A DNA stretch of 64,000 nucleotides, taken from NCBI GenBank assembly GCA_024426085.1, contig CP087974.1, positions 4,072,001 to 4,136,000 of the forward strand. The letters run 5' to 3'. The stretch is from Rhizobium sp. RCAM05350 (GTDB lineage Bacteria; Pseudomonadota; Alphaproteobacteria; Rhizobiales; Rhizobiaceae). The notes under the pieces were generated by a model. The model made no database searches, was not told the DNA's origin, and worked only from the letters and a program-made list of their open reading frames with translations. How positions within the stretch are numbered: position 1 is the first letter of the stretch; the number at the start of each line of letters is the position of its first letter. Of the stretch, positions 38,195 to 49,365 are shown piece by piece. The position numbers and the translations under genes were made by a program.

Positions 38195-40126
38195 TGTTGG
38201 GCGTTTGTTATTATCCGGAACATTGGCCAGAGGCATGGTGGGCAAAGGATGCCCGCCGCATGCGGGAGCTTGGAATTTCTTTCGTGCGGATCGGCGAATT
38301 TGCCTGGTCGCGGCTGGAGCCCAAGCGCGGCGAGTTCGATTTCGCTTGGCTCGATCGGGCGATGGACACGTTGGGTGCCGCGGGTCTGAAAGTCGTGCTC
38401 GGCACGCCGACAGCGACGCCACCGAAATGGCTGATGGACGAATATCCCGAGATAGCGCCTGTCGATCAGCAGGGCCATGTACGTGGCTTCGGCTCGCGTC
38501 GACATTATACGTTTTCCTCCGAAGTCTGGTGGCGCGAAAGTGCGCGTATCGTCGAGATCCTCGCCAAACGTTATGGCGAACACCCGGCGCTCGATGGCTG
38601 GCAGACCGACAACGAATACGGCTGCCACGATACGACGCAGTCCTGGGGACCGGAAGACCTGAAGGCATTCCGCCGCTGGCTCAGGTTGCGGTACCAATCG
38701 ACTGAGCAGCTGAACGAGGCCTGGGGCAATGTCTTCTGGTCGATGGAGGTGAACAGTTTCGAGGATGTTGTGCTGCCGAACCTGACGGTCACCGAAGCCA
38801 ATCCGGCAGCAAGGCTCGACTTCTGGCGCTTTCAATCGGGGCAGGTGGCGGCCTATGACAAGATGCAATGCGACATCATCCGCACGCATTCGCCGGGTCG
38901 CTGGGTCACCCATAATTTCATGGGCTTCGTCAATGATTTCGACCACTGGAAGGTCGGCGAAAACCTCGATATCGCTTCCTGGGACAGCTATCCCATTGGC
39001 TTCGTCGAAAAATTTCCGTTCGGCCAGGAGGAAAAAAACCGCTGGGCTGAAACCTCGCATCCCGATATCGCACCGTTCCATCATGATCTCTATCGCGGCG
39101 TCGGCCGCGGCCGTTTCTGGGTGATGGAGCAGCAGCCCGGCCCGGTGAACTGGGCGCCGTGGAACCCGGTGCCGAAACCGGGTATGGTGCGGCTCTGGAC
39201 CTGGGAAGCCCTGGCGCACGGCGCCGAGGTCGTGAGTTACTTCCGCTGGCGGCAGGCGCCGTTCGCGCAGGAACAGATGCATGCTGGGCTTAACCTTCCG
39301 AGCTCGGACGAGCTATCCGTCGGTGGCCGGGAGGCGGAGATCACCGGTCGCGAGATCATCGAGGCGGGCGCACTGCCCGCGACCGAACAGGCGCCGGTCG
39401 CCATCGTCTATGATTACGAAACCTATTGGAGCACCGTCATCCAGCCGCAGGGTCGGGATTTTCACTATCATGAACTGGCCTTCCGCTGGTACGAGGCGAT
39501 GCGCAAGCTCGGATTGAACGTCGATTTCGTGCCCCCGGGTGCTCCGCTCGACGGATACAAGCTGGTGCTCGTCCCATCGCTGATGGTCGTCTCGGAAGCA
39601 GCGCTTCAGGCCTTCAATGCGGCGGAGGGCATTATTCTCTACGGTCCGCGCTCCGGTTCGCGCACGCGTCAGTTTGCCATTCCTGAGAATCTGCCGCCGG
39701 GTCCGCTTGCTGCGCTGACCGGCATTCGTGTCACACAGGTTTCGTCACTGCGTCCGGAGTTGGAGGACAGCGTGTCCGGTTCGATCTCCGGTGCAGCCAT
39801 CCGCTGGCGGGAATATGTCGAGGCGGACGGAGAGGTGCTTGCTCATTTCGCCAACGGCGATCCGGCACTGTCGGCAAAGGGCAGGCATCATTATCTCGCC
39901 TGCTGGCCCGATCAAACGCTGCTTCAGCAGGCACTCGCCCACTTGGCGGAAAAAGCCGGACTCGGAAACGGTGGCGCTTCCCGATCATATCCGGCTGCGC
40001 AAACGCGGCGGAGTGACCTTTGCGTTCAACTACGGCACAGAGGTCTGGTCAAGCCCGGCCACTGGCACCGTCATTCTCGGAGAGGCAGACGTGAAACCGC
40101 AGACGGTGACGGCCTGGCGGGAGTAA
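38194..40126 (+). CDS. Beta-galactosidase, glycoside hydrolase family 42
   Basis: About 643 residues, cytoplasmic. GH42 signatures are [20 protein letters not shown] at the start, the acid/base glutamate in [12 protein letters not shown] and the nucleophile glutamate in [17 protein letters not shown]; the trimerisation and beta domains follow. A break near 39975 shifts the last ~50 residues ([20 protein letters not shown]). The gene overlaps lacK by one base and is followed by a strong terminator. It would hydrolyse the disaccharide brought in by LacEFGK to galactose and glucose. No signal peptide is seen. Confidence 0.9.
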
Positions 40127-40147
40127 GAAAATCGGCTTCATTGCCCT

Positions 40148-40193
40148 TGCGCAAAAAACGATCTCCCCACAAGAGGAGATCGTTTTTTGCGCA
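40148..40193 (+). terminator. Strong terminator after the galactosidase gene
   Basis: A perfect 19-bp stem (starting TGCGCAAAAAACG) with an eight-base loop; the 3' arm carries six T's. It begins 22 bp after the galactosidase stop. A T run (GGGGTTTTTTGG) also follows at about 40197-40207. Confidence 0.88.
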
Positions 40194-40207
40194 TTGGGGT
40201 TTTTTGG

Positions 40208-40424
40208 ATGAGAGCCAGCTTGAGACAGAAAATCATCGACGTCTGTGATCGCAAGATTGCAGACAAAGGCCCCGGTGTCGGGCTGTCCTTCTACGTTCTT
40301 CGCCAACAGGAATGACGATCCGGAATTGCTGATGGAAGCGGCCGAATGGTGGATCCGGACGCACAGGCTCGATCACTTCGAAAAGGCCGTGAAGATCAAG
40401 GCGATGGTGGAGGGGATTTCTTAA
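40208..40424 (+). CDS. Small DUF6500-like protein
   Basis: About 71 residues, found by reading across one break. It starts [20 protein letters not shown] and [10 protein letters not shown]; a false stop follows near 40315, but with one extra base allowed for it continues [20 protein letters not shown] and [20 protein letters not shown]. This matches small DUF6500 proteins known from rhizobia, function unknown. The ATG lies directly after the galactosidase terminator. Its stop codon overlaps that of the convergent guaD by three bases, an unusually tight arrangement. Confidence 0.72.
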
Positions 40425-41733
40425 CCGGCCAGCCCCGCCTTCGCTGCCATACCCGCCACATAGGTCTCGACGATCGCCCGGTCATCTCCCATCGTCTGTA
40501 GCAGGAACAGTTCATCGGCGAGTGACGTGACCACCTCTGCCTTCAGCGCCATCGCCGGTGTTGCTGCCATGTTCAGTACGATGAAATCGGCGTCGGTACC
40601 GGGGTCGAGCGTGCCTATCCTGTCTTCCAGAGATAGCGCCTGAGCGTTGCCGAGTGTCATGAAATAGGCGCTCTCCAACGGGTTCAGCCGCTCGCCCTGC
40701 AATTGCTGGATCTTGTAGGCCTCATCCATGGTGCGTAGCATCGAATAGCTGGTGCCGCCGCCGATATCGGTGGCGAAGGAGATGCGCACGGGCTTTTCGC
40801 GGTTCATCAGCCGCCGAAGCGGAAACAGGCCGGAGCCGAGGAAGAGGTTGGAGGTCGGGCAGTGCACGGCGATCGAACCGGTTTCGCTCATCGCGTCCAT
40901 CTCGCGGTCGGACAGGTGGATCGCGTGACCGAACAGGGTCTTTGGCCCGAGCAGGCCATAGCGGGCATAGACATCGGTATAGTCGATGGCATCCGGATAG
41001 AGCGCGCAGGTGAAATCGATCTCGTCGCGGTTTTCCGAGAGGTGTGTCTGCACATGCAGGTCCGGGAATTCGCGCGCCAGCGCTTCCGCGGCCGACATCT
41101 GTTCCGGCGTCGAGGTGATGGCGAAGCGCGGCGTGATGGCGACGTGGTTGCGGCCCTTGCCGTGCCATTGCTCAATGACGGCGCGGGTTTCGTCATAACC
41201 CATCTCAGGCGTATCGAGCAGGCCCTGCGGCGCGTTGCGGTCCATCATCACCTTGCCGGCGACCATGCGCATGTTACGGTTCAACGCTTCCATGAAAAGG
41301 CATCGGCGGAGGCCTTGTGCACCGAGCAATAGGCAACCGCCGTCGTCGTGCCATGGCGGACCATCTCGTCGAAGAACTTTCCGGCGATACGCTCGGCATG
41401 TGCCGTCTCGACGAAGCGACATTCCTCCGGGAACGTGTAAGTGTTCAGCCATTCCAGCAGGTTGGCCGCATAGGAGCCGATTACCTGCATCTGCGGGAAA
41501 TGCAGGTGGGTATCGATGAAGCCGGGCAGGATCAGATGCGGCCGATGGTCGATTTCGGCGACGTCCTCGGCCGCCTGCGCCTTCACTGCATCATAGCTGC
41601 CGCTTGCAAGGATCAGCCCGTTCTCGACCAGCAGCGCACCGTCGGCCTCGTAGGTAAAGGCGCCGGTGTCATCGAGGCTCAAGGGGGCACGGCTGAAACT
41701 GAGCGTGCGTCCGCGAATGAGGGTGGCGGTCAT
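40421..41733 (-). CDS. guaD: Guanine deaminase
   Basis: About 437 residues, zinc amidohydrolase that converts guanine to xanthine. Metal-site motifs are PGFIDTHLHFPQMQV, HVQTHLSENRDEIDF and FGHAIHLSDREMDAM, and the final Asp is in FATDIGGGTSYS. A break near 41295 separates HKASADAF from FMEALNRNMRMVAGKVMMD. Its start overlaps the puuD stop by four bases (ATGA), so the two genes form an operon. It supplies xanthine to the XdhABC enzyme encoded 5 kb away. Confidence 0.92.
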
Positions 41734-42969
41734 TGTGTCTTGCCTTCCGAAACCGAGCTTTCAAACCATGCGGCCACAAGCTTGCGTTCGTCGTTGGTCA
41801 TGTCAGTGATGTTGCCGGGCGGCATCAGCGTGGCTGCGGCCGGCCTGGATATAGATTTCGCGGGCACGCGCGGCAATCTCCGCGTCGTTTTCCAGCATGA
41901 CGCCGTTGGGTGCACGGTTGATGCCTTCATAGACCGGTTCTGCTGAGTGGCACATTGAGCAGCGTGTCGAGATTGTGTCCTTTACGGCGGGGAAATGCGC
42001 ATTGGCGGCGAATTGCTGGAAGGCGGGTGCGACCTCGGCCGTGTCCTCGCCGGTCAGCACCTTCGGCACGGTCGATAGCCACATGATGACGATGAAAATG
42101 ATCAGAGTGACGATCCAGGTCCAGGTCGGACGTCCCTTTCTGGCATGGGTGGTGTTGAACCAATGCCGGATGGTGACGCCCATCAGGAAGACCAGCGCTG
42201 CGATCACCCAGTTATAGGCGGTGGCAAAGGCCAGCGGATAATGGTTCGATAGCATGAAGAAGATGACGGGCAGGGTCAGGTAGTTGTTGTGCAGCGAGCG
42301 CTGCTTGGCGATGGCGCCGTATTTCGGATCAGGCGTGCGACCGGCAATCAGGTCTGCGACAACGATGCGCTGGTTCGGCATAATGATGAAGAAGACGTTG
42401 GCCGACATGATCGTCGCGGTGAAGGCGCCGAGATGCAGGAAAGCGGCGCGGCCGGTAAAGACTTGCGTATAGCCCCAGGCCATCACCACCAGTGCGACAT
42501 AGAGAATACCCATCAGCGTCCAGGTATTCTTGCCGAGCGGCGATTTGCACAGGAGGTCGTAAAAAATCCAGCCGATGGCGAGCGAGGCAAGCGAGATCGC
42601 AATTGCCGTGGTCGAGGAGATATCCAACACATGCCGGTCGATCAAGAAGAGATCGGCGCCGCCATAATAGACCAGACAGAGCATGGCAAAGCCGGACAGC
42701 CAGGTGGCATAGCTCTCCCATTTGAACCAGGTCAGGTGCTCCGGCATGGTCGTGGGCGCGACGAGGTATTTCTGGATATGATAGAAGCCGCCGCCATGCA
42801 CCTGCCATTCCTCGCCATAGGCGCCAACGGGCAGATGATCACGCTTCACGAGACCGAGATCGAGTGCGATGAAATAGAAGGACGAGCCGATCCAGGCAAT
42901 CGCCGTGATCACATGCAGCCAGCGAACGGCAAAAGCGAGCCATTCCCAGGCGATGGCGAATTCATACAT
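41730..42969 (-). CDS. puuD: Membrane urate hydroxylase PuuD with cytochrome c domain
   Basis: About 412 residues. The N-terminal ~290 residues carry the membrane helices of the PuuD family (MYEFAIAWEWLAFAVRWLHV onwards), and the C-terminus has a haem-binding CSMCH in TISTRCSMCHSAEPVYEGIN. The protein oxidises urate to 5-hydroxyisourate and passes electrons to the respiratory chain, replacing soluble uricase. An extra base near 41840 shifts the last ~35 residues, which correctly read QAAAATLMPPGNITDMTNDE. It is the first gene of puuD-guaD; a LysR regulator lies upstream in the same direction. Confidence 0.92.
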
Positions 42970-43050
42970 ACAGGTCCCCTTTCATGCTTCGTCTGCGCAC
43001 CTTGCGCAAAAATGCACGGTGGGGGAAGGGGGCGTTTTGATCGTTACGTG

Positions 43051-43958
43051 CTATTTGGCAAAGCCTCTGGCTTCGGGATTGAGTTCGCCCAGAATCCAGT
43101 CGCTGGAACACGCGGATTTTCGGCGCGTTGCGGCGCGCATGCGGATAAACGAGCCAATAGTTGTGGCCATCGTTGCAGCGCAGTTCGAACGGCTGATAGA
43201 GCCTGCCGAGCGCGATGTCGTCCGGATAGAAATCCGGCGTCAGGATAGCCACACCTTGCCCCGCCACCGCCGCGCGCCTCAAAACTCTGTGCTCCGAGCC
43301 GGCTGGTTGGCCGCCCCTCCAGGTCCGGATCGGTGACGCCGGCGGCGGCAAACCAAATCCGCCACCAGGGGTCAGCGGCATCGATGATTCTCAATTTCAG
43401 AAGATCGCGCGGCTCGTGGATGCCGCCGATCGTCTCTGCAAGCGCCGGGCTCAGCATCGGCGTGAACTCGCTACACATCAACGGATGGCTGTCGAGCCCG
43501 GGCCAGACGCCGATGCCGGAGCGGATGGCGAGATCGGTCGATTCGGCGATGAGATCGATTATCTTTTCGGTCGTGGTGAGCCGCACCGCGATGTTCGGAT
43601 GGGCGAGTTGAAAGCTGCCGATGTTGCGGGCGAGCCATTGAGAGGCGAAGGTCGGTGTGGAGTTGATCTGCAGGGCGCTGTTCACGTCGCCGCGCGCTGA
43701 CAAGACTGCTTCCTTCAGCATCTCGAAGGCTTCGCTGACACGTGGCGCCAACTGCTGGCCAACGTCGGTCAGCACGATCTGCCGTGGCCGTCGCAGGAAC
43801 AGCGGCTCGCCGACATTCTCCTCGATCAGCTTGATCTGGTAGCTGACCGCCGTCTGCGTCATGCCGAGTTCGGCACCTGCCTTGGTGAAACTGCCCAGCC
43901 TTGCCGCCGCTTCAAACACGCGAAGCGCATTCATCGGAAACTGTTTCGACATTTTCAT
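43051..43958 (-). CDS. LysR-family regulator, GcvA-like, upstream of puuD-guaD
   Basis: About 302 residues. The helix-turn-helix is MNALRVFEAAARLGSFTKAG followed by AELGMTQTAVSYQIKLIEEN, characteristic of the GcvA branch. The effector domain runs from SALQINSTPTFASQWLARNI. Breaks near 43280 and 43105 shift the end, which reads GVAILTPDFYPDDIALGRLY and finally GELNPEARGFAK. It lies 81 bp before puuD on the same strand; purine-pathway control is likely but inferred. I used ATG 43958; ATG 43952 is close. Confidence 0.8.
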
Positions 43959-44058
43959 GGATAAGTTCTCTTGATGCATGCAGACGGTTGTTCGATTGGA
44001 ATTGGAGCACGTTTGTGCGCATGGTGCAATCACATTCAGGAAAACAACAGGTGCCGTG

Positions 44059-44262
44059 ATGGATTGCCAAGCAATTGAAAGATATCAACCAATACCGCAG
44101 ACCCGCAAGGCCGGATGGCGTTTTTGGCTGGCCGGGCTGTTGCGCGGACTGGAACCGAAATATCCGCCGCTCGATCTCGAAGTCATGTCCGAATACATGA
44201 AAAGAGACCTGGGATTCCTGGACGGGCGCGACCCCCGCGAGGATTCGAATCTGACGCGATAA
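44059..44262 (+). CDS. Small hypothetical protein, DUF1127-like
   Basis: A 67-residue protein: MDCQAIERYQPIPQTRKAGW, then an aromatic-basic segment and LGFLDGRDPREDSNLTR. The RDLGF-type ending after a hydrophobic/basic helix recalls DUF1127 small proteins, which in Agrobacterium affect RNA turnover and phosphate metabolism, but the match is weak. AGG precedes the ATG by ten bases. It is divergent from the LysR gene and followed at once by a strong terminator. Confidence 0.6.
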   Translation: MDCQAIERYQPIPQTRKAGWRFWLAGLLRGLEPKYPPLDLEVMSEYMKRDLGFLDGRDPREDSNLTR

Positions 44263-44268
44263 AAGCCG

Positions 44269-44310
44269 TCCACCGCCAGAACATGTCAGATGTTCTGGCG
44301 GTGGAGTTTT
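44269..44310. terminator. Bidirectional terminator after the small gene and the monooxygenase-like gene
   Basis: Perfect 16-bp stem (TCCACCGCCAGAACAT and its complement) with loop GTCAG, then GTTTT on the plus strand; on the minus strand CTTTTAT follows. It starts seven bases after the small gene's stop and touches the end of the convergent gene. Confidence 0.9.
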
Positions 44311-44602
44311 AGCGGGACATGCCCAGCTCGCCGCGTTCCAATTGTTCGAGATAGATGAATTCTGGCGCCTTGACGCCAGCCCGGGCACGGATTTCGATCA
44401 ACTGCTCCGACTCGAAGAATTCTCTTGCCGCATCCAGCGAGCGCCATAACGAGTAGTGGACGATCCGGTTGGGATCGGTGTCGTATTTCAACACCTGATA
44501 GGCGATTTCACCGGCATCGTGGCGAATGCCGGCGGCAGCGTCGAAAATGGCTTTCCAGGCAGGATAATCGGCGACTTGGTGGATGATAAGAACATAAGGC
44601 AT
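44309..44602 (-). CDS. Antibiotic biosynthesis monooxygenase (ABM)-domain protein
   Basis: Intact, 97 residues, a dimeric alpha-beta barrel: MPYVLIIHQVADYPAWKAIF, then VLKYDTDPNRIVHYSLWRSL and AREFFESEQLIEIRARAG. Proteins of this size and pattern are usually small oxygenases or ligand-binding proteins; the substrate is unknown. AAGAG lies before the ATG. It is downstream of the alpha/beta hydrolase gene on the same strand (48 bp), possibly in one transcript with it. Confidence 0.75.
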   Translation of the reverse strand: MPYVLIIHQVADYPAWKAIFDAAAGIRHDAGEIAYQVLKYDTDPNRIVHYSLWRSLDAAREFFESEQLIEIRARAGVKAPEFIYLEQLERGELGMSR

Positions 44603-44650
44603 GATTTTCTCTTGAAGAGTTTGGAGGGGAATTGTTCCGGATGTGCCGTG

Positions 44651-45620
44651 TCACATCATGCCCTTGGCAGGAATGTAGCATCGGCTGCTGAACGGCTCGT
44701 CCTCGTTTGCCTGAACATCCGCCCCGAACTGTTTGTCCGGCCAGGGATTGATGCCGTCGCGCAGCCAGAGCAGGCTATCCAGCCAGAAACCGGCGGCATG
44801 GCGTTTATGGAAAAGGCTGAAATGGCCGATGCGATCCAGACCAAGATCGGCGGGTGACAAACCGACTTCGGCGGGCCTGGCATTTTCATAGTATTTCAGC
44901 GCCCGGTGGATGGCTTGCGGGGTTCCTATGTCGTCATCCGCAACGCCAATCGCCAGAATGTCGGCGCTAACAGCGGCGAAGCGCTGCAGAACATCCGGCC
45001 GGTCCTTGCGTGGATGGCTGAGTTCCATCCGCGCCCGGCGAAAACTCCAGTCTCTCGCTATCCCCGCCGGAAGGTCTTCCAGCCAGCCGAGTGTCCTGCC
45101 GGGAAAATACCCGCATATCACTGTCAGGAACGGCATGGCCACATGCCATTTCAGCAGAAGATGCAGGCGCTTCTGCATGCGCGTAATCGCGCCAATAGGC
45201 ATATTGGGCGCCGACAGTGAACATGCGGTCGATCAGCGATGCATTATGGGCAAAACCGGGCAGGAAGCCGCCGATGCTGTGGCCGACCACGAGAGTGGGA
45301 CCGTCCGATGCGTGAGCGTGGAGAAAGCCAAGGGCCGCGGCAAAGTCCCGTTCGCCCCAGTCCGCCCAGCGATACTTGCAGCCCCTTAGCGTGGCGGGCC
45401 GGGACTGGCCGATGCCGCGATAGTCATAGGTCAGCACGGTAAAGCCATGACCGGCCAGAAACCGCGCATAGGGATGATAGTAGCGCGCCAAAACGCCGGT
45501 TGCCGGGTTGATGACGACGGTACCACAGGGACTGTTGCCCTTGCCTGCCCAGAGATGACCGCCAAGCCGGACGCCGTCCTGGCAGACAATCCCGATGGGT
45601 TTTCCCTCCATCTCCAGCAT
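44651..45620 (-). CDS. Alpha/beta hydrolase
   Basis: About 322 residues. The nucleophile elbow is VVGHSIGGFLPG, the oxyanion region is VVINPATGVLARYYHPYARF, and LTYDYRGIGQSRP is a typical strand; near the C-terminus IGHFSLFHKRHAAGFW gives the catalytic His. A break near 45190 shifts the middle (YAYWRDYA then RMQKRLHLLLKWHVAMPFLT). This matches a group of bacterial hydrolases with no known substrate. It is divergent from a TetR regulator with a palindromic site between them, so it may be that regulator's target. Confidence 0.82.
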
Positions 45621-45672
45621 GATCTTTCTCCGGCGGTTTTACTGGCTGCACCGTAGGCGAGGGCATTGCTTG

Positions 45673-45696
45673 TGTATATTCACTGGTCGGTATACA
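45673..45696. promoter_or_regulatory. Inverted repeat TGTATA-N12-TATACA, candidate TetR operator
   Basis: TGTATA at 45673-45678 and TATACA at 45691-45696 flank TTCACTGGTCGG. The TGGTCGG core with outer TATA symmetry resembles sites of TetR-type repressors. It lies eight bases before the TetR start and 53 bp before the divergent hydrolase. Confidence 0.5.
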
Positions 45697-45703
45697 TTGG
45701 GCC

Positions 45704-46288
45704 ATGGCGACACCGGCTCTTCCCACCCGCGACCGCATCGTTTCGGCAGCTTCAAAATTGTTCTACAGCGAGGGCATCCGTGCCGTCAGCGTCGATGCGG
45801 TGGCCGAAAAGCGGGCATTACCAAGCGCACGCTCTATTATCATTTTGCCAGCAAGGACGATCTGATCGCCGCCTATCTCGACAGGCGCGACCAGCCCAAC
45901 CTGGCCCTGTTCAAACGCTGGTTTTCGGAAACGGACGGCGATGTCGCCGACAAGGTGCGGGGCGTCTTTTTCAATCTGGCGATATCGGCCCGGCATCCAC
46001 GATGGAAGGGCTGCGGCTTTCTGAGGACATCGGCCGAACTTGCCAACATGCCCGGTCATCCGGCGATGAAGATCGGTGCTGCCCACAAGCGGCGGGTCGA
46101 GGACTGGTTCAACAGCGTCTTCGAGGCAGCGGAACTTGGGATGCAGGCCCGGATGCTGGCCCGGCAGACGATCCTGCTGCTCGACGGTTCCTTTGCCGTC
46201 GTCCTGCTGCATCGCGACCCGTCCTATATGGAAACGGCAGGCGAGGCCGCGCACGCGCTGATCCGGGGAAGTGCAGCGCGCCCCGTAA
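45704..46288 (+). CDS. TetR-family transcriptional regulator
   Basis: About 194 residues. The N-terminal helix-turn-helix is DRIVSAASKLFYSEGIRAVS, then AVAEKAGITKRTLYYHFASK, with a break near 45812 where one G is missing. The ligand domain follows (GFLRTSAELANMPGHPAMKI). The stop was placed at 46288, assuming one extra C in a run of four near 46281; otherwise the frame would run deep into xdhC on the other strand, which is implausible. It probably represses itself and the divergent hydrolase. Confidence 0.82.
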
Positions 46289-46290
46289 CG

Positions 46291-47008
46291 CTATTGCGCG
46301 TTCAGCGCCACAAGGATTTCGGCCGAGGTCATGGCGGCAATCACCGCGGGGCGCTTGTCGCTGACGGTCTTGCCGCCGATGGGCAGAACGAGCCTCTCGA
46401 TAGCATCGTCGCCCAGACCTTCCTTCTTCGCCCAGCTTGAAAATGTCGCGCTTGGTCTTCGAGCCGATCATGCCGACATAGGCCAGATCGTCACGGGCAA
46501 GTGCTTCCTTTGCAATCAGGAAATCGAGCGCATGGTCGTGCGTCAGGATGACGACGGCCGAGCCGGGCGCAATATCCTTGACGATCGCTTCCGGCATCGC
46601 AACCAGCCGATGGCTGGCACCGGCCGACATGGCCGGCGCCGAACAGCCAGACTTCCGGCAGGGCTTTCAGTCTTTCCCTAAGTTTCAGATCGAGTGCTCG
46701 CGCGTGGCATCATTGCCGATGCGGAAGGTCAGGACCATGCGGCCGCCGCAGCATTGGCCGATATCGGGTCCGAGCGGAATGTCCATCTCGAACTGGTCGC
46801 TGACGCCAGCCAGAAGTGCCCGGGCATTGTCGATCGCCATATGCTCCATCCGGCCGCCGCCGATCGTGCCGTGCGCATCGGTCGGCGACACCAGCATGAA
46901 GGTGCCGGCTTCGCGTGGCGTCGATCCGAAGGTCTCCCTGATCTCGACGATGACCAGCTTGTATTCGCGCTCAAGGAATGCTTCTAGGCTGTCGACTGCA
47001 AAGTTCAT
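46291..47008 (-). CDS. xdhC: Xanthine dehydrogenase accessory protein XdhC
   Basis: About 239 residues. It binds the molybdenum cofactor, promotes its sulfuration and inserts it into XdhB. The N-terminal XdhC domain is MNFAVDSLEAFLEREYKLVI followed by REAGTFMLVSPTDAHGTIGG and GQCCGGRMVLTFRI; the C-terminal Rossmann-like domain has VVILTHDHALDFLIAKEALA and YVGMIGSKTKRDIFKLGEEG. Breaks lie near 46690, 46620 and 46420. It is the last of xdhA-xdhB-xdhC, 13 bp after xdhB, and its stop lies two bases from the convergent TetR gene. Confidence 0.88.
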
Positions 47009-47021
47009 TTCAGTTGGCTCT

Positions 47022-49363
47022 TTATGCTTGTCCTGTCCGCAGCCGCTCGACGGCCATCAGGACGCGCTCGGGCGTTGCCGGCGCGTCAAGCCGCGGGCAT
47101 TCGCGATAATCGGCGACGCTGGCCACGGCCATCGACAGGGCTTCCAGCACCGAGATCGGCAGCATGAAGGGTGGCTCACCGACAGCCTTGGAGCGGCCGA
47201 TGGTCATTTCGGCATTTTCGGCCCATTCCGCCAGCTTGACGTTGAAGATTTTCGGCCGGTCGGAGGCAAGCGGGATCTTGTAGGTCGATGGCGCGTGGGT
47301 GCGCAGCCGGCCCTTGGCGTCCCACCACAATTCCTCGGTCGTCAGCCAGCCCATGCCCTGGACGAAAGCGCCTTCGACCTGACCGATATCGATCGCCGGA
47401 TTGAGCGACTTGCCGACGTCATGCAGCACGTCGACGCGATCGACCATGTATTCGCCTGTCAGCGTATCGATGGAAACCTCGGAAACGGAGGCGCCATAGG
47501 CGAAATAGTAGAACGGCGTGCCGCGGCCGGTATTGCGGTCCCAGTGGATTTTCGGGGTCTTGTAGAAACCGGCGGCCGACAATTGCACGCGGGCGAAATA
47601 GGCCTGCTTGATGAAATCAGAGAAAGGCACGAGTTCGTCGCCGATCTTCACATGGTTCGGCACGAAGGTGATGTTTTCCCGCTCCGTCTGCCAGCGTTCG
47701 GCGGCAAAATCGACCAGGCGTTCCTTGATCTGCCGGGCTGCGTCAAAGGCCGCCATACCGTTGAGATCGGAGCCCGACGAGGCGGCCGTTGCCGAGGTGT
47801 TCGGCACCTTGCCGGTGGTGGTCGTGGTAATCTTGACGTTGGTGATATCGACCTGGAAACTGTCGGCCAGAACCTGCGCCACTTTGGTATAGAGCCCCTG
47901 GCCCATTTCGGTGCCGCCATGGTTCAGGTGGATCGACCCATCCTGATAGATATGCACCAGCGCACCCGCCTGGTTGAAGGCGGTCATGGTGAAGGAGATG
48001 CCGAATTTCACCGGCGTCAGCGCGATGCCCTTACGGATGATGCGGCTGGTCCTGTTGAATTCGATGACAGCCTTGCGCCGTGCCTGATAGTCGGCGCTCT
48101 CTTCCAGCTCGGCAACGATGCGCTGGATGATGTTGTCTTCCACCTGCTGGTGATAGGGTGTCAGATCGTGGCCGGAGCCTTTTTTGCCATAGAAGTTCAG
48201 CTTGCGGATGTCGAGCGGGTCCTTGCCCAGTGCATAGGCGATCTCCTCGATAATCCGCTCGCCGCCAACCATGCCTTGTGGTCCGCCAAAACCGCGATAG
48301 GCGGTGTTGGAGACGGTGTGGGTCTTCAGGGGCTGCGAGGTCAGTTTTACATGCGGATAGAAATAGGAGCTGTCGGCATGGAACAGCGCACGGTCGGTGA
48401 CCGGGCCGGACAGATCGGAGGAATAGCCGCAACGTGCGGCATAATTGGCCTTCACCGCATGGATGCGCCCGTCTTCATCGAAGCCGACATCGTAATCGAC
48501 GAGGAAATCGTGCCGCTTGCCGGTCGCGGTCATGTCCTCGTCGCGGTCAGGGCGAAACTTGACGGCGCGGTTGAGCTTTTTCGCGGCAACGGCGGCGAGG
48601 GCTGCGAACTGGTTGCCCTGCGTCTCCTTGCCACCGAACCCGCCGCCCATGCGCCGGACCTGCACGGTGACCGCATTGGATGGAACGCCGAGCACATGGC
48701 CGACCATGTGCTGGACTTCGCTTGGGTGCTGAGTGGAAGACCAGACGGTGATCTCGTCGTCCTCGCCTGGAATGGCCATGGCGATATGGCTTTCGAGATA
48801 GAAATGCTCCTGTCCGCCGATCCGCATGCGGCCGGTGAGGCGTCGCGGCGACAGTTCCAGTTCGGCTTCCGCATCGCCGCGCGCCAGCGTCAGCGGCTTG
48901 GTGACGACCTCGGCGCCGTTTTCCAGTGCGTCGAGAATATCCGTGTGATGCGGCAGGTCGCGATAGGTGATTTTTGCCTTTGGGAGGCGCGCCGGGCAAT
49001 GTCACGGGTTTCGGCAATCACGGCAAATGTCGGCTGGCCGTGAAACTGAACCAGGCCCTCGGCCAGCACCGGCTCGTCGTTGAGATGGCTCGGGCTGATA
49101 TCGTTGGAATGCGGCATGTCCTTTGCCGTCAGCACGCAGACGACGCCCGGCGTCGCCTCGACGTCGGACAAATCCATGGCGACGATCTCGGCATGGGCGC
49201 GGTCTGTCATCCCAAGCGCCGTGCAGCGTGCCTGCCGGTTCCGGAATGTCGTCGATGTAATCGGCTGTGCCCCGACACATGCTTGTGGGCGCTGTCATGG
49301 CGCAGGTTCTGAATGCATGGAACCGGCGATGGTCTTGCGTTCCTCGAAGGTGGAGTTGTCCAT
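47022..49363 (-). CDS. xdhB: Xanthine dehydrogenase molybdopterin-binding subunit
   Basis: About 780 residues. The large subunit holds the molybdenum cofactor and oxidises hypoxanthine and xanthine to urate. Motifs: QEHFYLESHIAMAIP, VRRMGGGFGGKETQGNQFAA, AYRGFGGPQGMVGGERIIEE (catalytic Arg region), HLNHGGTEMGQGLYTKVAQV and the active-site Glu segment KAVGEPPFMLPISVLEA. The C-terminal 600 residues are intact; breaks near 49290, 49258, 49212 and 48985 affect the N-terminus (GTADYIDDIPEPAGTLHGA, then VEATPGVVCVLTAKDMPHSN). Its start is adjacent to the xdhA stop, so they are coupled. Confidence 0.92.
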
Positions 49364-49365
49364 GA

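Noticed and set aside
45595-46440. Extending the TetR gene to 46440
   Set aside because: That would overlap 150 bp of xdhC on the opposite strand and adds non-TetR sequence; one extra C near 46281 explains the lost stop at 46288.
46548-49043. 831-codon open frame on the plus strand opposite xdhB and xdhC
   Set aside because: The minus-strand frames hold all xanthine dehydrogenase motifs; the plus frame has none and is rich in Asp, Gly, Arg and His, as expected of a mirror frame.
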